Shown here in pieces: positions 23,113 to 34,470 of a stretch of 60,000 nt of DNA. Source of the stretch: Antedon mediterranea (lineage: Eukaryota; Echinodermata; Crinoidea; Comatulida; Antedonidae); contig NC_092679.1 in assembly GCF_964355755.1 (NCBI RefSeq), positions 3,784,001-3,844,000 of the forward strand. The letters run 5' to 3'. The notes below the pieces were generated by a model. The model did not search any database. It had not been told where the DNA came from and saw nothing but the letters and a program-made list of their open reading frames with translations. How positions within the stretch are numbered: position 1 is the stretch's first letter; the number at the start of each line of letters is the position of its first letter. The position numbers were made by a program, and so were the translations under genes.

Positions 23113-23247
23113 ATGTGAGATTGAAGAGATGTTTGTTCCTTGTAAAACCTTTTCCAGATCCAGAAGGTCAGCATCAATGTCATCTTTGCCATTCTTTGCG
23201 TTCATATCTGTTTGTTGTGGCAGAATTGATTGTAAATTTATTTGGAG
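23113..23247 (-). CDS. FERMT: Kindlin coding exon 5 (residues 345-389, F2 to PH linker)
   Basis: A 135-nt phase-0 exon with acceptor TTTCACAG and donor CAT|GTAAGT. It encodes LQINLQSILPQQTDMN followed by an acidic segment, DDIDADLLDLEKVLQG, matching the place where vertebrate kindlins have a variable linker and then an acidic DLE-containing helix ahead of the PH domain. Sequence is only loosely conserved; position, phase and the neighbouring exons make the call firm. Confidence 0.9.
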
Positions 23248-23730
23248 CTGTGAAAGAAAAAAATTCAAAAGTCAATATTTGAAAGAAATTCTTAATTTGT
23301 TAGGAATACTGTTGACTTTTTAGACTTTGGCACTCGTAAAGTTAAATTCCTGTAAAGATCACCTTATTCCAGATGAACTTCTGTAATAAGGGTAATCTTA
23401 AGACATCTTGCTTGCATATAATGATACCGCTTTTTTACTTTATTTAAAAAGATCTACCTCCAATTTGTACTGGCAGAGCGACATTGTTTTTGAAGGATAT
23501 TTTTTGATATAACTATGCCTTTAGTTTAGATAACTATTAGGTAATAGATAGCTGCTAGGAAGTTGAATTTTCTTAGCAACTCTCTCAAGAACTGATGAAA
23601 TCTTTTCAAACTTTAATGTTTCATTTCACAAAATTAGAAAGGCAATCCATCAATACAAATGTAAAAGAAGAGCGTGAATATTATTAAGCAATAATAATGC
23701 CTAGTGATTACCTGATGAGCGTCAACTTAC
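23248..23730 (-). other. FERMT intron 4 (483 bp)
   Basis: Normal GT-AG intron of AT-rich sequence. Nothing else is seen in it. Confidence 0.8.
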
Positions 23731-23941
23731 TTGTAACGCGGCAAACATAACCATTTCTTCCTCTGTGCAATCAATTTCCTCAGTCAACAATCCCCACTTA
23801 GCCTGTTCGTAGATCTGATTGATTCGGACCGCATCTTGTTTTGGATCGAGGTCGTAGAATGAGAAGTATTTATAACGCAACATCAACGTGTCGTTTTCTC
23901 GTAATCCTTGTTCCATTAGTGATTTCGACGAGTCCAACCAT
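23731..23941 (-). CDS. FERMT: Kindlin coding exon 4 (residues 274-344, F2 first part)
   Basis: Acceptor TTTTCAG, donor CAA|GTAAGT. The exon encodes [47 protein letters not shown] and [12 protein letters not shown]. This is the helical first half of the F2 subdomain, the part of kindlins that also supports ILK binding. Conservation with vertebrate kindlin-2 is very high here. It is separated from exon 3 by a 14.9-kb intron that contains a whole decayed transposon and a 77-bp satellite array. Confidence 0.96.
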
Positions 23942-24580
23942 CTGAAAAGTTCAGACAAGATAGTTGTTATTATTTTTTTTGGGGACACAAATTTTATCAT
24001 GCAAAAATTAACGGCAATTCCATTATGAAAATATAATAATCAAAAAAGAAAATATTGTAGTAGGAAGTACTATTTGGTATTACATAAACATTTTTTTTTG
24101 TCTAGACAAGACATTAAATTCTGTCCTAATAATCAAAATATACAAAAAAAACCACACAATGTGTTTTCGCCGTATAGCCACTAAGGGAGCAGCAATATTA
24201 TATATTTTGTTGAATAGTATGTATTCAGTATAACATTTTTCTTCCCTTTATTATTAACATAGAAAGAATATAACAAAAATAACTCGACTGAGTATTAAAC
24301 TAAGAAAAGGTCACGCTTCACTGATCACCAACATAAACAAATGCGTTAGATTTCTCAGCCTCACTGCCCTGCTCAATCTCCATAATTAATCTGCAACACT
24401 GACTATCAATCTCCGAGCAAAAGCAGAAGCTAAGGATGACAACATTGCAATTGTTGCCATATGAAAAGGTTGAATCATCATGCAATCAGCGGAGCAAAAA
24501 TGGTTTCTATTTATCAATGTTTGCTGGCCTGCCAACAGATATAAAGGTTAAACTGAATTGATTCGAAGTAGTCTGCATAG

Positions 24581-27500
24581 TAGCAGGGTTGCTAACTTCC
24601 ATTTTTTATGAAGATTGTGCATTTTGTGACAAAAGCACCAAATTTGGCACAAACCTTCTTTAGGGTATATCTAACAATCCTACAAGGGGTGCCCAAAAAT
24701 CGGAACAATTTAACGACGTCATTTGGACCACGCCCTTTTTTTAGTATTACGTAATTAGGTGAAACCTTAAATCTTCGTATATACATACCAAGTTTGGTAT
24801 CAAATTAAAACTCATGACATGTACATTGCAATACACACATAAAAAATATATGATTTCTCTTCAGACGGAATATATAGGTCAAATAATGTAATTTTCTCTC
24901 ATATTCAAGGGTATTTCAATCAAAACGTGCCAATATTGTGTTATGTTATGAACATTGTAGTTATAAGAACAACAATATTCATTTTTGTAATAGAACTACT
25001 AATATATATTTATCCTGTATCAGTTACTTTCCTTTAACATATAATTAGGAACCACTGAAAAAAAGTATATAAAACATATACTGTAATCAAACTTGGCTCA
25101 ATAATCACTGGACTAAGTAAACAGACAAAAGACCATTTGACTGACAATTATGGCGTTAGCATCCATAACAATACATGGAGGTGATTATCAACTTTACTTT
25201 TATGAAATTATTTATCTGGAAACAAACACTTATAATGGTACAGAGTTGCTAGATGACGAACAAGTTCCACGGCATGGGTAACAAAGACCAGTGCAAGAAA
25301 GACCTGCTGAACGGCACTTGCAGTTCCCTGAGCAATGCAGGCAACCCATTCCTCGATAATTGTTCAGAACTTCTGGTCTTGGATGCTCGAGATTGTGCCA
25401 ATGAAAGTGCAGTAGTGACAGTTCGTACAATTCAGGATGTAGGTACTACCCAGTACCAAAAATATTTCAAGGAAGTTATTCTCGACAGAAGTGTTGCAAT
25501 TCAACAAGCCATCAAACAGAATAAGCTGCCGTTGTTCAACACACCACGGTCAAAATGAGTGTCCAAAACAAAGCAACAAGTTAAGAGTTTAAAAAGTGAC
25601 TGCAGCCTATTCAGTCGACTGTATATTTGCAAGTCAATCTCGTGATGGAGATTTGGAAGATTTCTTCATGCATGAAAACCAGCCATGGCCACCCTCTTTG
25701 GCAGTAAATGGAAAGCTTCGACTACCAACTAAGAAGTCTGAGTTGCTACAGCATTTGGAGACTGAAGGCCAGCCTGAACCTCCTACATATTTTGACGTAA
25801 AGGTGTTTGACGGAGCTGCTATTGTCCATGCTCTTTCCAGCAACCATGCATTTACATTTGATGACTACGGTGATAATAAGGTGAGTACATTTCTTTGCAT
25901 TCAGGATTGTATCTATTGTTTAACCACCACATAATTGGTCACTTCTATATGCGGATCGTTATTATTGTATCATTTGTATGACAGGTCTTTCTACCGTGCA
26001 CCAGACAGCAGCTGCAGAATAGTAACAGAATTGATATAGTGTGGGACACTTACAGAACAGATAGTCTTAAGCAGTCTACAAGAGAAAAAAGAGGAAAAGG
26101 GGTCAGAAGGAAAGTTGGGGGACAAACAAAGATTCCAGGGAATTTTCCAGACTTTCTGAAAGATCCAGTAAATAAAGAGGAGTTATTTAACTTTTTAACT
26201 ACAAAGATGTCTACCCATGATTACTCTGACTGCAAAGAAGTTGACATTACATCAGGTAAGTTTTATTATGATACATACTAATTCATTTTGTTTGTTTGTT
26301 TGTAACCAAACGATTAATTTACTTATACAGTTTCGTACCAATAATTAATTAAAAAGGCATATTAAATTAGTAAGTAATTCTTGATATATGTCCTGTAGGC
26401 GAGTCTGTTGTATGTTGACATATACTCAACCTATGTCAATCTGCGACCATGAAGAGGCCGACTCCAGGATGTGCATTCACATTGATGATGCCTTAAAGAA
26501 AGGCAGCAGGGTTATTCTGGTGCGTACTACTGATGCCATTGTTATCCTGGTTGGTATTTTCTGCAATCTAATAGCCTGTTATCCTGGTACGTGTATCTGG
26601 GTCGCATTTGGCATGGGTAAGCACTTCCAATATTTTAATATAAATACCATCTGCCATAACCTAGGAGAGGATAAGTCAAGAGGGCTGCCAGTTTTTCATG
26701 CATTTACTGGGTCCGATACTACATCCCAGTTCTTCGGAAAAGCAAAACACTCCGCATGGGAGACGTGGAACTCATTACCAGCAGTCACAGAAGCCTTTCT
26801 TTTCGTGGCACATCACCCTTTCAAATCTCTAGGAGTCAACTCATCTCAATTCCAGTTGCTAGAGGAGTTTACATGTCATCTATACGACAAGACAAGTACT
26901 TTAAGAAGTGTTACTAAGCTAAGACAATATCTTTTTTTCACGAAAGGCACGGACAATAGACAACATTCCTCCTACACAGGTAAGGGGCGCTTCCATATAA
27001 TTGTCAATTGTCGTTTAATAATTTATTATCAGGTTCATGTTTTTCTTTCATTAAAAGGTAACACCAATCTTTAAAATGTTTATTGCAGGATGCACTTTTA
27101 CAGCATTCCAACAGATCCATATACCAAGCAAGCATTTGGACCACCAGTCTACAGCCACAGCAGAATGCTCCATCACCAGAAGACTTTGGTTGGATTAAAA
27201 CCGGCAGTACATGGACACCAGTCTGGACAATACTACCTGAAGCATCTAAGGCATGTAGGGAATTGCTAAAGTGTGGCTGCAAAAAGTTGCCTTTTTGCTC
27301 AGGGAACTGCAAGTGCCGTTCAGCAGTGCACTGGTCTTTGTTACCCATGCCGTGGAACTTGTTCGTCATCTATCAACTCTGTACCATTATAAGTGTTTGT
27401 TTCCAGATAAATAATTTCATAAAAGTAAAGTTGATAATCACTTCCATGTATTGTTATGGATGCTAACGCCATAATTGTCAGTCAAATGGTCTTTTGTCTG

Positions 27501-28031
27501 TTTACATAGTCCAGTGATTATTGAGCCAAGTTTGATACAGTATATGTTTTATATACTTTTTTTCAGTGGTTCCTAATTATATGTTAAAGGAAAGTAACTG
27601 GTAACAGGATAAATATATATTAGTAGTTCTATTACAAAAATGAATGTTGTTGTTCTTATAACTACAATGTTCATAACATAACACAATATTGGCACGTTTT
27701 GATTGAAATACCCTTCAATATGAGAGAAAATTCCATTATTTGACCTATATATTCCGTCTGAAGAGAAATCATATATGTTTTATGTGTGTATTGCAATGTA
27801 CATGTCATGAGTTTTAATTTGATACCAAACTTGGTATGTATATACGAAGATTTAAGTTTTCACCTAATTACGTAATACTAAAAAAGGGGCGTGGTCCAAA
27901 TGACGTCGTTAAATTGTTCCGATTTTTGGGCACCCCTTCTAGGATTGTTAGATATACCCTAAAGAAGGTTTGTGCCAAATTTGGTGCTTTTGTCACAAAG
28001 TGCACAAAAAAAGTGCTAAGTTACCCTGCTA
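24581..28031 (+). mobile_element. Decayed DNA transposon with ~750-bp inverted arms
   Basis: The outer ends TAGCAGGGT (24,581) and ACCCTGCTA (ending 28,031) are flanked by a possible 3-bp duplication, TAG. The left arm (24,581 to about 25,346) and right arm (about 27,285-28,031) are near-identical reverse complements for about 750 bp. Between them lies a spliced, broken ORF. Each arm carries the same 60-codon open frame pointing inward from the element ends, which I treat as chance. The right arm has an 8-bp deletion, relative to the left, in the shared coding part. Confidence 0.85.
25352..27394 (+). pseudogene. Broken multi-exon gene of the inverted-arm transposon
   Basis: The reading matches a family of long uncharacterised proteins found in many copies in cnidarian, amphioxus and echinoderm genomes. 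Recognisable blocks are LPLFNTPRSK, SRDGDLEDFFMHENQP, FDGAAIVHAL, DIVWDTYRTDSLKQSTR, REKRGKGVRRKVGG, CDHEEADSR, GLPVFHAFTGSDTTSQF, ILPEASKAC and CSGNCKCRSA. Three GT-AG introns are kept (25,881-25,984; 26,256-26,398; 26,980-27,088). Damage: TGA at 25,556, frameshifts near 25,625, 26,415 and 26,960, and an 8-bp loss near 27,322. The N-terminal part of the family is absent. The acidic motifs (HEEADSR, TTDA, FTGSDTTS) resemble an XPG/FEN1-type PIN nuclease layout; that is inference. Confidence 0.75.
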
Positions 28032-28902
28032 TAGACCATGTGAACACATACTTATTAATAGACTGAAATAATCGCTGATTTAATAGTAAACTTCCTAAAA
28101 TTAATTATCTAAATTGTTAAAAACTAAAAGACAATTTCAAGTGTATATGAAAGGCAAGATTATTTTTTAAACCCATTCTAAAAATGTAATAAATTAAAAA
28201 ATTATGGTTGGAATAAAGTACTACTATAATATACTGTAGTAATAATTTGATGTAAATAATACCTAATTGGATGTAAATCTGTATCCGGCTTAAATAGTAA
28301 TCCCTATTTCTGAAAAATATATCAAACATTAATCCACAATACTTGTGTACTGTAATCACATTCATGTTGAGACATTGCTATCATGTGATTTAATATCATT
28401 CTATTTTATGATAGATTATTGACGTGTAACAATAAAATTCTATTATATATTTTTATCAATTTACATAAAGATTTTTACATAAATGCTTTCATAAAAAAAG
28501 TATGTTTCATTCAAAATCATTACAGTAATGAATGTGGATTGAAAGTTAAAACACAATCGATATTGGATGGATAGATCAAGTATAAGCCCTTCTCAGGTAT
28601 AAGCCTATCTATCGAACCTTCATTAGTTCGTACAAGAGGTCGGTGTTAATTTATTTGTCTTCTGTTGTTTTAACTGGCAATATTTAAACAGGAAAGGAAT
28701 AGAGGAAGTAAAAGGGAGGAAGAGGGAGAATGTCTGGAGTAATAATGCTGAACACTTCCTGAAATTTATTGTGGCTTTAGTGAAATAGAATTCTTTAGGG
28801 AAAAGAAGTTCTGATGTACTGTAGAATTGTAAAAGTTCCCTGTGTTTATGGTACAATAGATAGATTATAATTAGTGACACTGACAAAAAAAATTTAGAAT
28901 TT

Positions 28903-29240
28903 AACAAAAGAGAAAGTAAAAAGTACTGTGCGTTGAAAGCCTTTAAAAATTAATAGTTTAACAGAAGTGCATTATAGTACAGTATATGATGAATTATTAC
29001 ATTTCAAACTAAATAAAATGTTCCTTATATCATTTCATATCAGTTTTTCATGGCAACAATAAAAAAGCCATATTTAGAATACAAATGAAAAAGAAAGTGA
29101 AAAGTAACGTGGGTTGAAAGCCTTTCACAGTTTAACAGAAGACAGTGCATTATAGTATATGATGATGAATTATTATATTTAAAACTAAAATATTCCTTAT
29201 ATCATTTCGTATATAAAGGCAACTGAGTTCATGGCAACAA
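28903..29240. repeat. Diverged ~170-bp tandem duplication
   Basis: The segment at 28,903-29,062 (GAAAGCCTTT, GTTTAACAGAAG, GTGCATTATAGTA, CCTTATATCATTTC, CATGGCAACAAT) is followed by the same landmarks in order at 29,090-29,240. Confidence 0.85.
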
Positions 29241-30479
29241 TATTGTTATTGTGTACAGTAATCTATCTAACAGAATTGACCATTGAATTACTTAACCATG
29301 TCAGGCCAGTCACGTTTTGACCAACAGTGACATCATTCATCCTGTTAAAATCTATACCATCACAGAAACTAATTTTGTCATAAAGTGACCATCCTTCATT
29401 TAAATTAAAACAATTGATGAGTTTAAATGTAATGACCATGATTACTGACCAACTAGTTTAATTAAATTCATAAATGGCTAATAATTGCATTTTAATTTTC
29501 AATGGTAACTAAAGTCAACGTTCTGACATCAATACAGTTTCTATGAATTCTCTCCCGAAACTTGATAGTTTGGATGACAAATATTGTTGAATTTATAAAA
29601 TATTCATAGTATTATTATTAGTAGACTGTTAATTATTTATGGTTCATTAGAAATAATTGGCAAAAAAGATACTTGAAAACATGTATACAGTATTGAAAAC
29701 CATCGATATACTTTTGTCATTCTAAGAATTTTGTCTAAAGTAAATGTCTGTCAAACCAAGTAGAAGAAGTTTAAAATAATACAGTGACTGAGAAGTTTAG
29801 TTACAGCTACAGGCCTGTGGCTGTATTCACCATTCACACTCACAATTACAGTATACAGTACTCATATTACATAAACTTGTGTGCGAATTTAGCCTAATTT
29901 AGGTGGTGGGACAATACTAGCGGATAGGATTACTGTATACTTACTGTAGTCATATGGTTATACAGATAAGTATACTTTTAAATGTTGTCGTAATCACAAA
30001 CATTGTAAGTAAAATTCGGCACCAAAAAAATTGTGAAATAGACAGTTTGTAATTGAGATGTTTGTCACGATTTTAAACAGGTTACCGGTTTTATTGCGTA
30101 GTAGTCGTTTTGTACAGGAAATATGAAATCCAAGACTTGATGGTTAATAGCAGTATGGACTGTAACAAGTCCCTTGGTGATTTGTGTCCAACTGGTATAG
30201 AGTATTAACCCTAGTAACAATATCCACAGACTTAATAGCCAGGCTAGACACAGGCTAAGCTTTTCACCACAATATCATTTAAATAACATATTTCATCTCA
30301 TCATAATACTTGGTTACCAGATTATTGCGAGATCAGTGCGAGGTGTACAGCTGAAACAGGTCTCTTTTTATGACCACAAAGATTTGGTTTCCCTATTACA
30401 TAATTATTGTAACATACTGTAAACTATGGCACGCCAGGACGGACATAACTATGACAAGTTGACCTTGCTGTTTATGTAG

Positions 30480-30625
30480 ACATCGCTCGTGTTGAGTTTA
30501 CACATCGCTCGTGGTATGGAGACATCGCTCGAGTTGAGTTTACACAAAAACTCAACACGCGCGATGTGTAAAAACTCAACACGCGCGATGTGTAAAAACT
30601 CAACACGCGCGATGTGTAAAAACTT
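30480..30625. repeat. 24-bp repeat with inverted copies and CG-rich core
   Basis: Three direct copies of AACTCAACACGCGCGATGTG (within a 24-bp unit) at 30,546-30,620 are preceded by inverted, slightly diverged copies (ACATCGCTCGTGTTGAGTTT). The two orientations can pair into a long hairpin. The CGCGCG core stands out in a CpG-poor intron. Confidence 0.88.
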
Positions 30626-31302
30626 AACTACTATTCATTAAATACTGTCATTGCACTCAGACTTGGAGTAAAATACATTAATGTACGAAAATCAATTAAC
30701 CTTCCTACAAACTGTCTACATCTCTATAAGACCACATCATACACCCCATTACCCTGATTATACATTGTAGTCAATGTAAACATACTAATTGGCAGCCAGG
30801 CCTAATTCACCATAATTCTGGCTCCAAAGTTTAACAATTAAATCTTTTCTTACAAGTAGGTAAAACTATGCCAGTTGGAAATCTATACCTATACTATTAT
30901 ACCACTGTTCATAATATGCGCACAGATGCGTAATAAAGGCTGTGTAAACTGTAATTGTGTAAGTGTAATTTTTCAGGTTTAGGAGGTAACACTTCGACTG
31001 ATAGTGTCTAGATCGTTGGGTACCGACTGCGGAACCTATTGAGTTTTGACAGGAAATCTTGGTAAGCCAATACAAATGGTTAGATAGACAGTGATCCTAC
31101 AAGTACTGGCTGCTAGCTTATAATATTTACTCAGTGCACAAATTAAAAAATAATTATACTAAAGTTGATAATTAACAGTATTTTGCTTATGAAATATATT
31201 GTATTTGTTTATTGTATTTAACTTCAACAACTGTTGTGGGAATGGCTATTACTTGTGTTAAAATCATGGTATAGAAAGAATGACAAAATAACTTTACCCA
31301 GG

Positions 31303-31499
31303 CCTTGTCTTTTAAGGTGAGCGAGTACGATCACTCACCTAACACACTCCTAAACTTCCCTTTAGGAGTGCGATTTACAAAACACTTAAATTTGGTAAAC
31401 TTCTGCACACTAAAATACAAACAGCACACCTACAGCTGCACCCCTGAATGTATTGAGGAGTGCAATTTGTAGCACACCTATCATTTTCTAAAGACAAGG
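31303..31499. mobile_element. 197-bp MITE (family C), copy 1
   Basis: Terminal inverted repeats CCTTGTCTTT and AAAGACAAGG, with internal AGGAGTG and CACTCC motifs and the pair AGCACACCT / GGTGTGCT. A related copy lies at 58,182-58,382. Confidence 0.7.
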
Positions 31500-31783
31500 A
31501 CTGTTTACCAATTTGCTTCTCCGACAAAAGGATATCTGGTCAAATTAAAACATACTGTACGCAATTCCTACACATGACACAACGAGTCTAATTTGCACTA
31601 ATGGGATTGAATATTTTTACAAATTCTCATTTTGCTGATTCAATCAACGTTATGTGTGCCCGTTGGTAACTGTAATTGCTAGATATGGTAATATCGTTCA
31701 TCTCCATCAATCCCATAAAACATAACACGATGTTAGGTAATTGAACTTGCCTCGCAAAACAATCTGATAATTAGTTAGGGCTT

Positions 31784-31858
31784 TGGAAAAAAAGAACTAT
31801 GATGTCATTAGTTCATCACAAAGTGTGATGAACTAGTGACATCATGCGTCTTTTTTTG
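31784..31858. repeat. Long perfect hairpin
   Basis: Arms ATGATGTCATTAGTTCATCA and TGATGAACTAGTGACATCAT (31,799-31,845) pair over 21 bp with one T/C difference and a 5-base loop. The stem continues after an internal loop into AAAAAAAGA and TCTTTTTTT. It could be a small MITE remnant or give a structured intronic RNA. Confidence 0.8.
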
Positions 31859-31967
31859 GAGTGTGATGAACTTTGTGCATCTTATCTATTATAATCTATT
31901 ATGTAACAACAAAGTACAACGATTGAAAACTGTGCAAAACATCATTATTGTACTGTAGTTACTTTGA

Positions 31968-33608
31968 TGAATCTAGAACACTAAGGTGTGCACCTATACA
32001 GTATACCAACAGGGCACAATGCTTTGAAAAATGTGCATTATAGTATAGTACTGTATGATCCTAGAACACTAATTAGTGCATCTTACATGCCAATGGGGCA
32101 CAATGTTTTGAAAACTGTGCAATAGTATGATGACCTAGAACACTAATTAGTGCATCTTAACCTTACATATGGCAATGGGGCACTATGTTTTCAAAACTGT
32201 GCATTATAGTATGATGATCCTAGAACACTAATTAGTGCATCTCACATGGCAGTGGGGCACAACGTTTTTAAAACTGTGCATTATAGTATGATGATCCTAG
32301 AACACTAATTAGTGCATCTCACATGGCAGTGGGGCACAACGTTTTTAAAACTGTGCATTATAGTATGATGATCCTAGAACACTAATTAGTGCATCTTACA
32401 TGGCAGTGGGGCACAACGTTTTTAAAACTGTGCATTATAGTATGATGATCCTAGAACACTAGTTAGTGCATCTTACATGCCAGTGGGGCACAACGTTTTT
32501 AAAACTGTGCATTATAGTATGATGATCCTAGAACACTAATTAGTGCATCTTACATGCCAGTGGGGCACAACGTTTTCAAAACTGTGCATTATAGTATGAT
32601 GATCCTAGAACACTAATTAGTGCATCTTACATGCCAATGGGGCACAATGTTTTGAAAACTGTGCAATAGTATGATGACCTAGAACACTAATTAGTACATC
32701 TTAACCTTACATATGGCAATGGGGCACAACGTTTTCAAAACTGTGCATTATAGTATGATGATCCTAGAACACTAATTAGTGCATCTTACATGCCAATGGG
32801 GCACAATGTTTTGAAAACTGTGCAATAGTATGATGACCTAGAACACTAATTAGTGCATCTTAACCTTACATATGGCAATGGGGCACAATGTTTTCAAAAC
32901 TGTGCATTATAGTATGATGATCCTACTGTAGAACACTAATTAGTGCATCTTACATGCCAATGGGGCACAATGTTTTCAAAACTGTGCATTATAGTATGAT
33001 GATCCTAGAACACTAATTAGTGCATCTTACATGCCAATGGGGCACAATGTTTTGAAAACTGTGCAATAGTATGATGACCTAGAACACTAATTAGTGCATC
33101 TTACATGCCAGTGGGGCACAATGTTTTGAAAACTGTGCAATAGTATGATGACCTAGAACACTAATTAGTGCATCTTACATGCCAGTGGGGCACAATGTTT
33201 TGAAAACTGTGCAATAGTATGATGACCTAGAACACTAATTAGTGCATCTTACATGCCAATGGGGCACAGAGTTTTGAAAACTGTGCATTATAGTATGATG
33301 ACCTAGAACACTAATTAGTGCATCTTACATGGCAATGGGGCACAATGTTTTCAAAACTGTGCATTATAGTATGATGATCCTAGAACAATAATTAGTGCAT
33401 CTTACAGTACATTACATGGCAATGGGGCACAACGTTTTTAAAACTGTGCATTAAAGTATAATGATCCTAGAACACTAATAAGTACATCTTAATCTTACAT
33501 GCCAATGGGGCACAACATTTTGAAAACTGTGCATTATAGTATGATGATCATAGAACACTGATTAGTGCAAAGGGGCACAACATTTGATGATCGTAGAACA
33601 CTAATAAA
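31968..33608. repeat. 77-bp satellite array in FERMT intron 3
   Basis: About 21 tandem units of 77 bp (for example 32,221, 32,298 and 32,375), with some units lengthened by AACCTTACAT or shortened by lack of TTAT. Each has CCTAGAACACTAATTAGTGC, CAATGGGGCACAA and AACTGTGCA. Edge units are more diverged than central ones, as expected from unequal exchange. Confidence 0.96.
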
Positions 33609-34383
33609 TGCTAGTTATCTATTGATATATTTAAACCAGATCCAAAATTGATCATCACAAATTCACCATTTCATCTTCCACCATCACCGCCCGTGTATAA
33701 AGTGTAATTAAACTTGCAACATCGGGAACAGCTTAACCCATTGGATGCTAATTACTAGTGTGACCTTATCTATCTGACCTACATCTTGATAAAGCTAAAA
33801 ATAACAAGTTACCAGTCAATGGCCTGGAAACGTATGTATGTTTCATGACAAATTATGAATAAATGATGTAAATCTATTAAACAATGTGTTTGTATCAACA
33901 AAAACAATTACTGGCTATAATTTGTCAGGTTGTGCAAACTTCAGCTTCAACTTACACTATTCATTTCCAAATTGTATGTGATTAAAAAATAAAATAAGCA
34001 AAACAGTGGGGAAAACCAAAAGAGCAATGCTCATTCTATACATTACACACTGCCTGTATATGTACATACATGACACAAACAATGTCATTATCTCAGTGAT
34101 AAATTAATACAACACTACTGAATACTATGGAAAATGATTCACGAGGGGTACATGACAATTGGTTGGTCATCCTATATGCCCACCACACAGGCACAGGCTA
34201 AACAGGCTTTAACCCACCTAAAATTTAATAGCCATGTCTTTAAAATATAAAATAATGACTATTTTCATTTTTCTGCAATATCATTTTTATCATTTATGAA
34301 ATACTGTATATCTCCCTCCCCCTAATATAATGCTGGATATTAGCTCCCTGCCTCCATCCTTCCTTTCCCTCTCTCCATATCTC

Positions 34384-34470
34384 TTAAAAAACCCAGTGCG
34401 ACTCGAACCTAGTTTTGTGAATCTACAACTATACCCTATGATATAAAGCCACTATAAACCATGACCAAGT
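34384..34470 (-). mobile_element. Degenerate tRNA-derived sequence
   Basis: On the minus strand AGGTTCGAGTCGC resembles a pol III B box, with TAGTGGCTTTATATCATAGG about 35 bases upstream as a possible A box. It differs from the SINE at 13,732. It is too diverged for a functional tRNA. Confidence 0.35.

Noticed and set aside
24592-24786. 64-codon minus-strand frame, repeated at 27,836-28,066 on the plus strand
   Set aside because: Both are copies of the same arm of the transposon; no independent sign of coding such as a recognisable family or splice context.
27004-27369. 121-codon minus-strand frame in the transposon
   Set aside because: Shadow of the plus-strand transposon gene and its arm.
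32221-33600. Homeodomain enhancer made of repeated CTAATTAG
   Set aside because: The word is simply part of a 77-bp satellite unit; nothing shows regulatory use.
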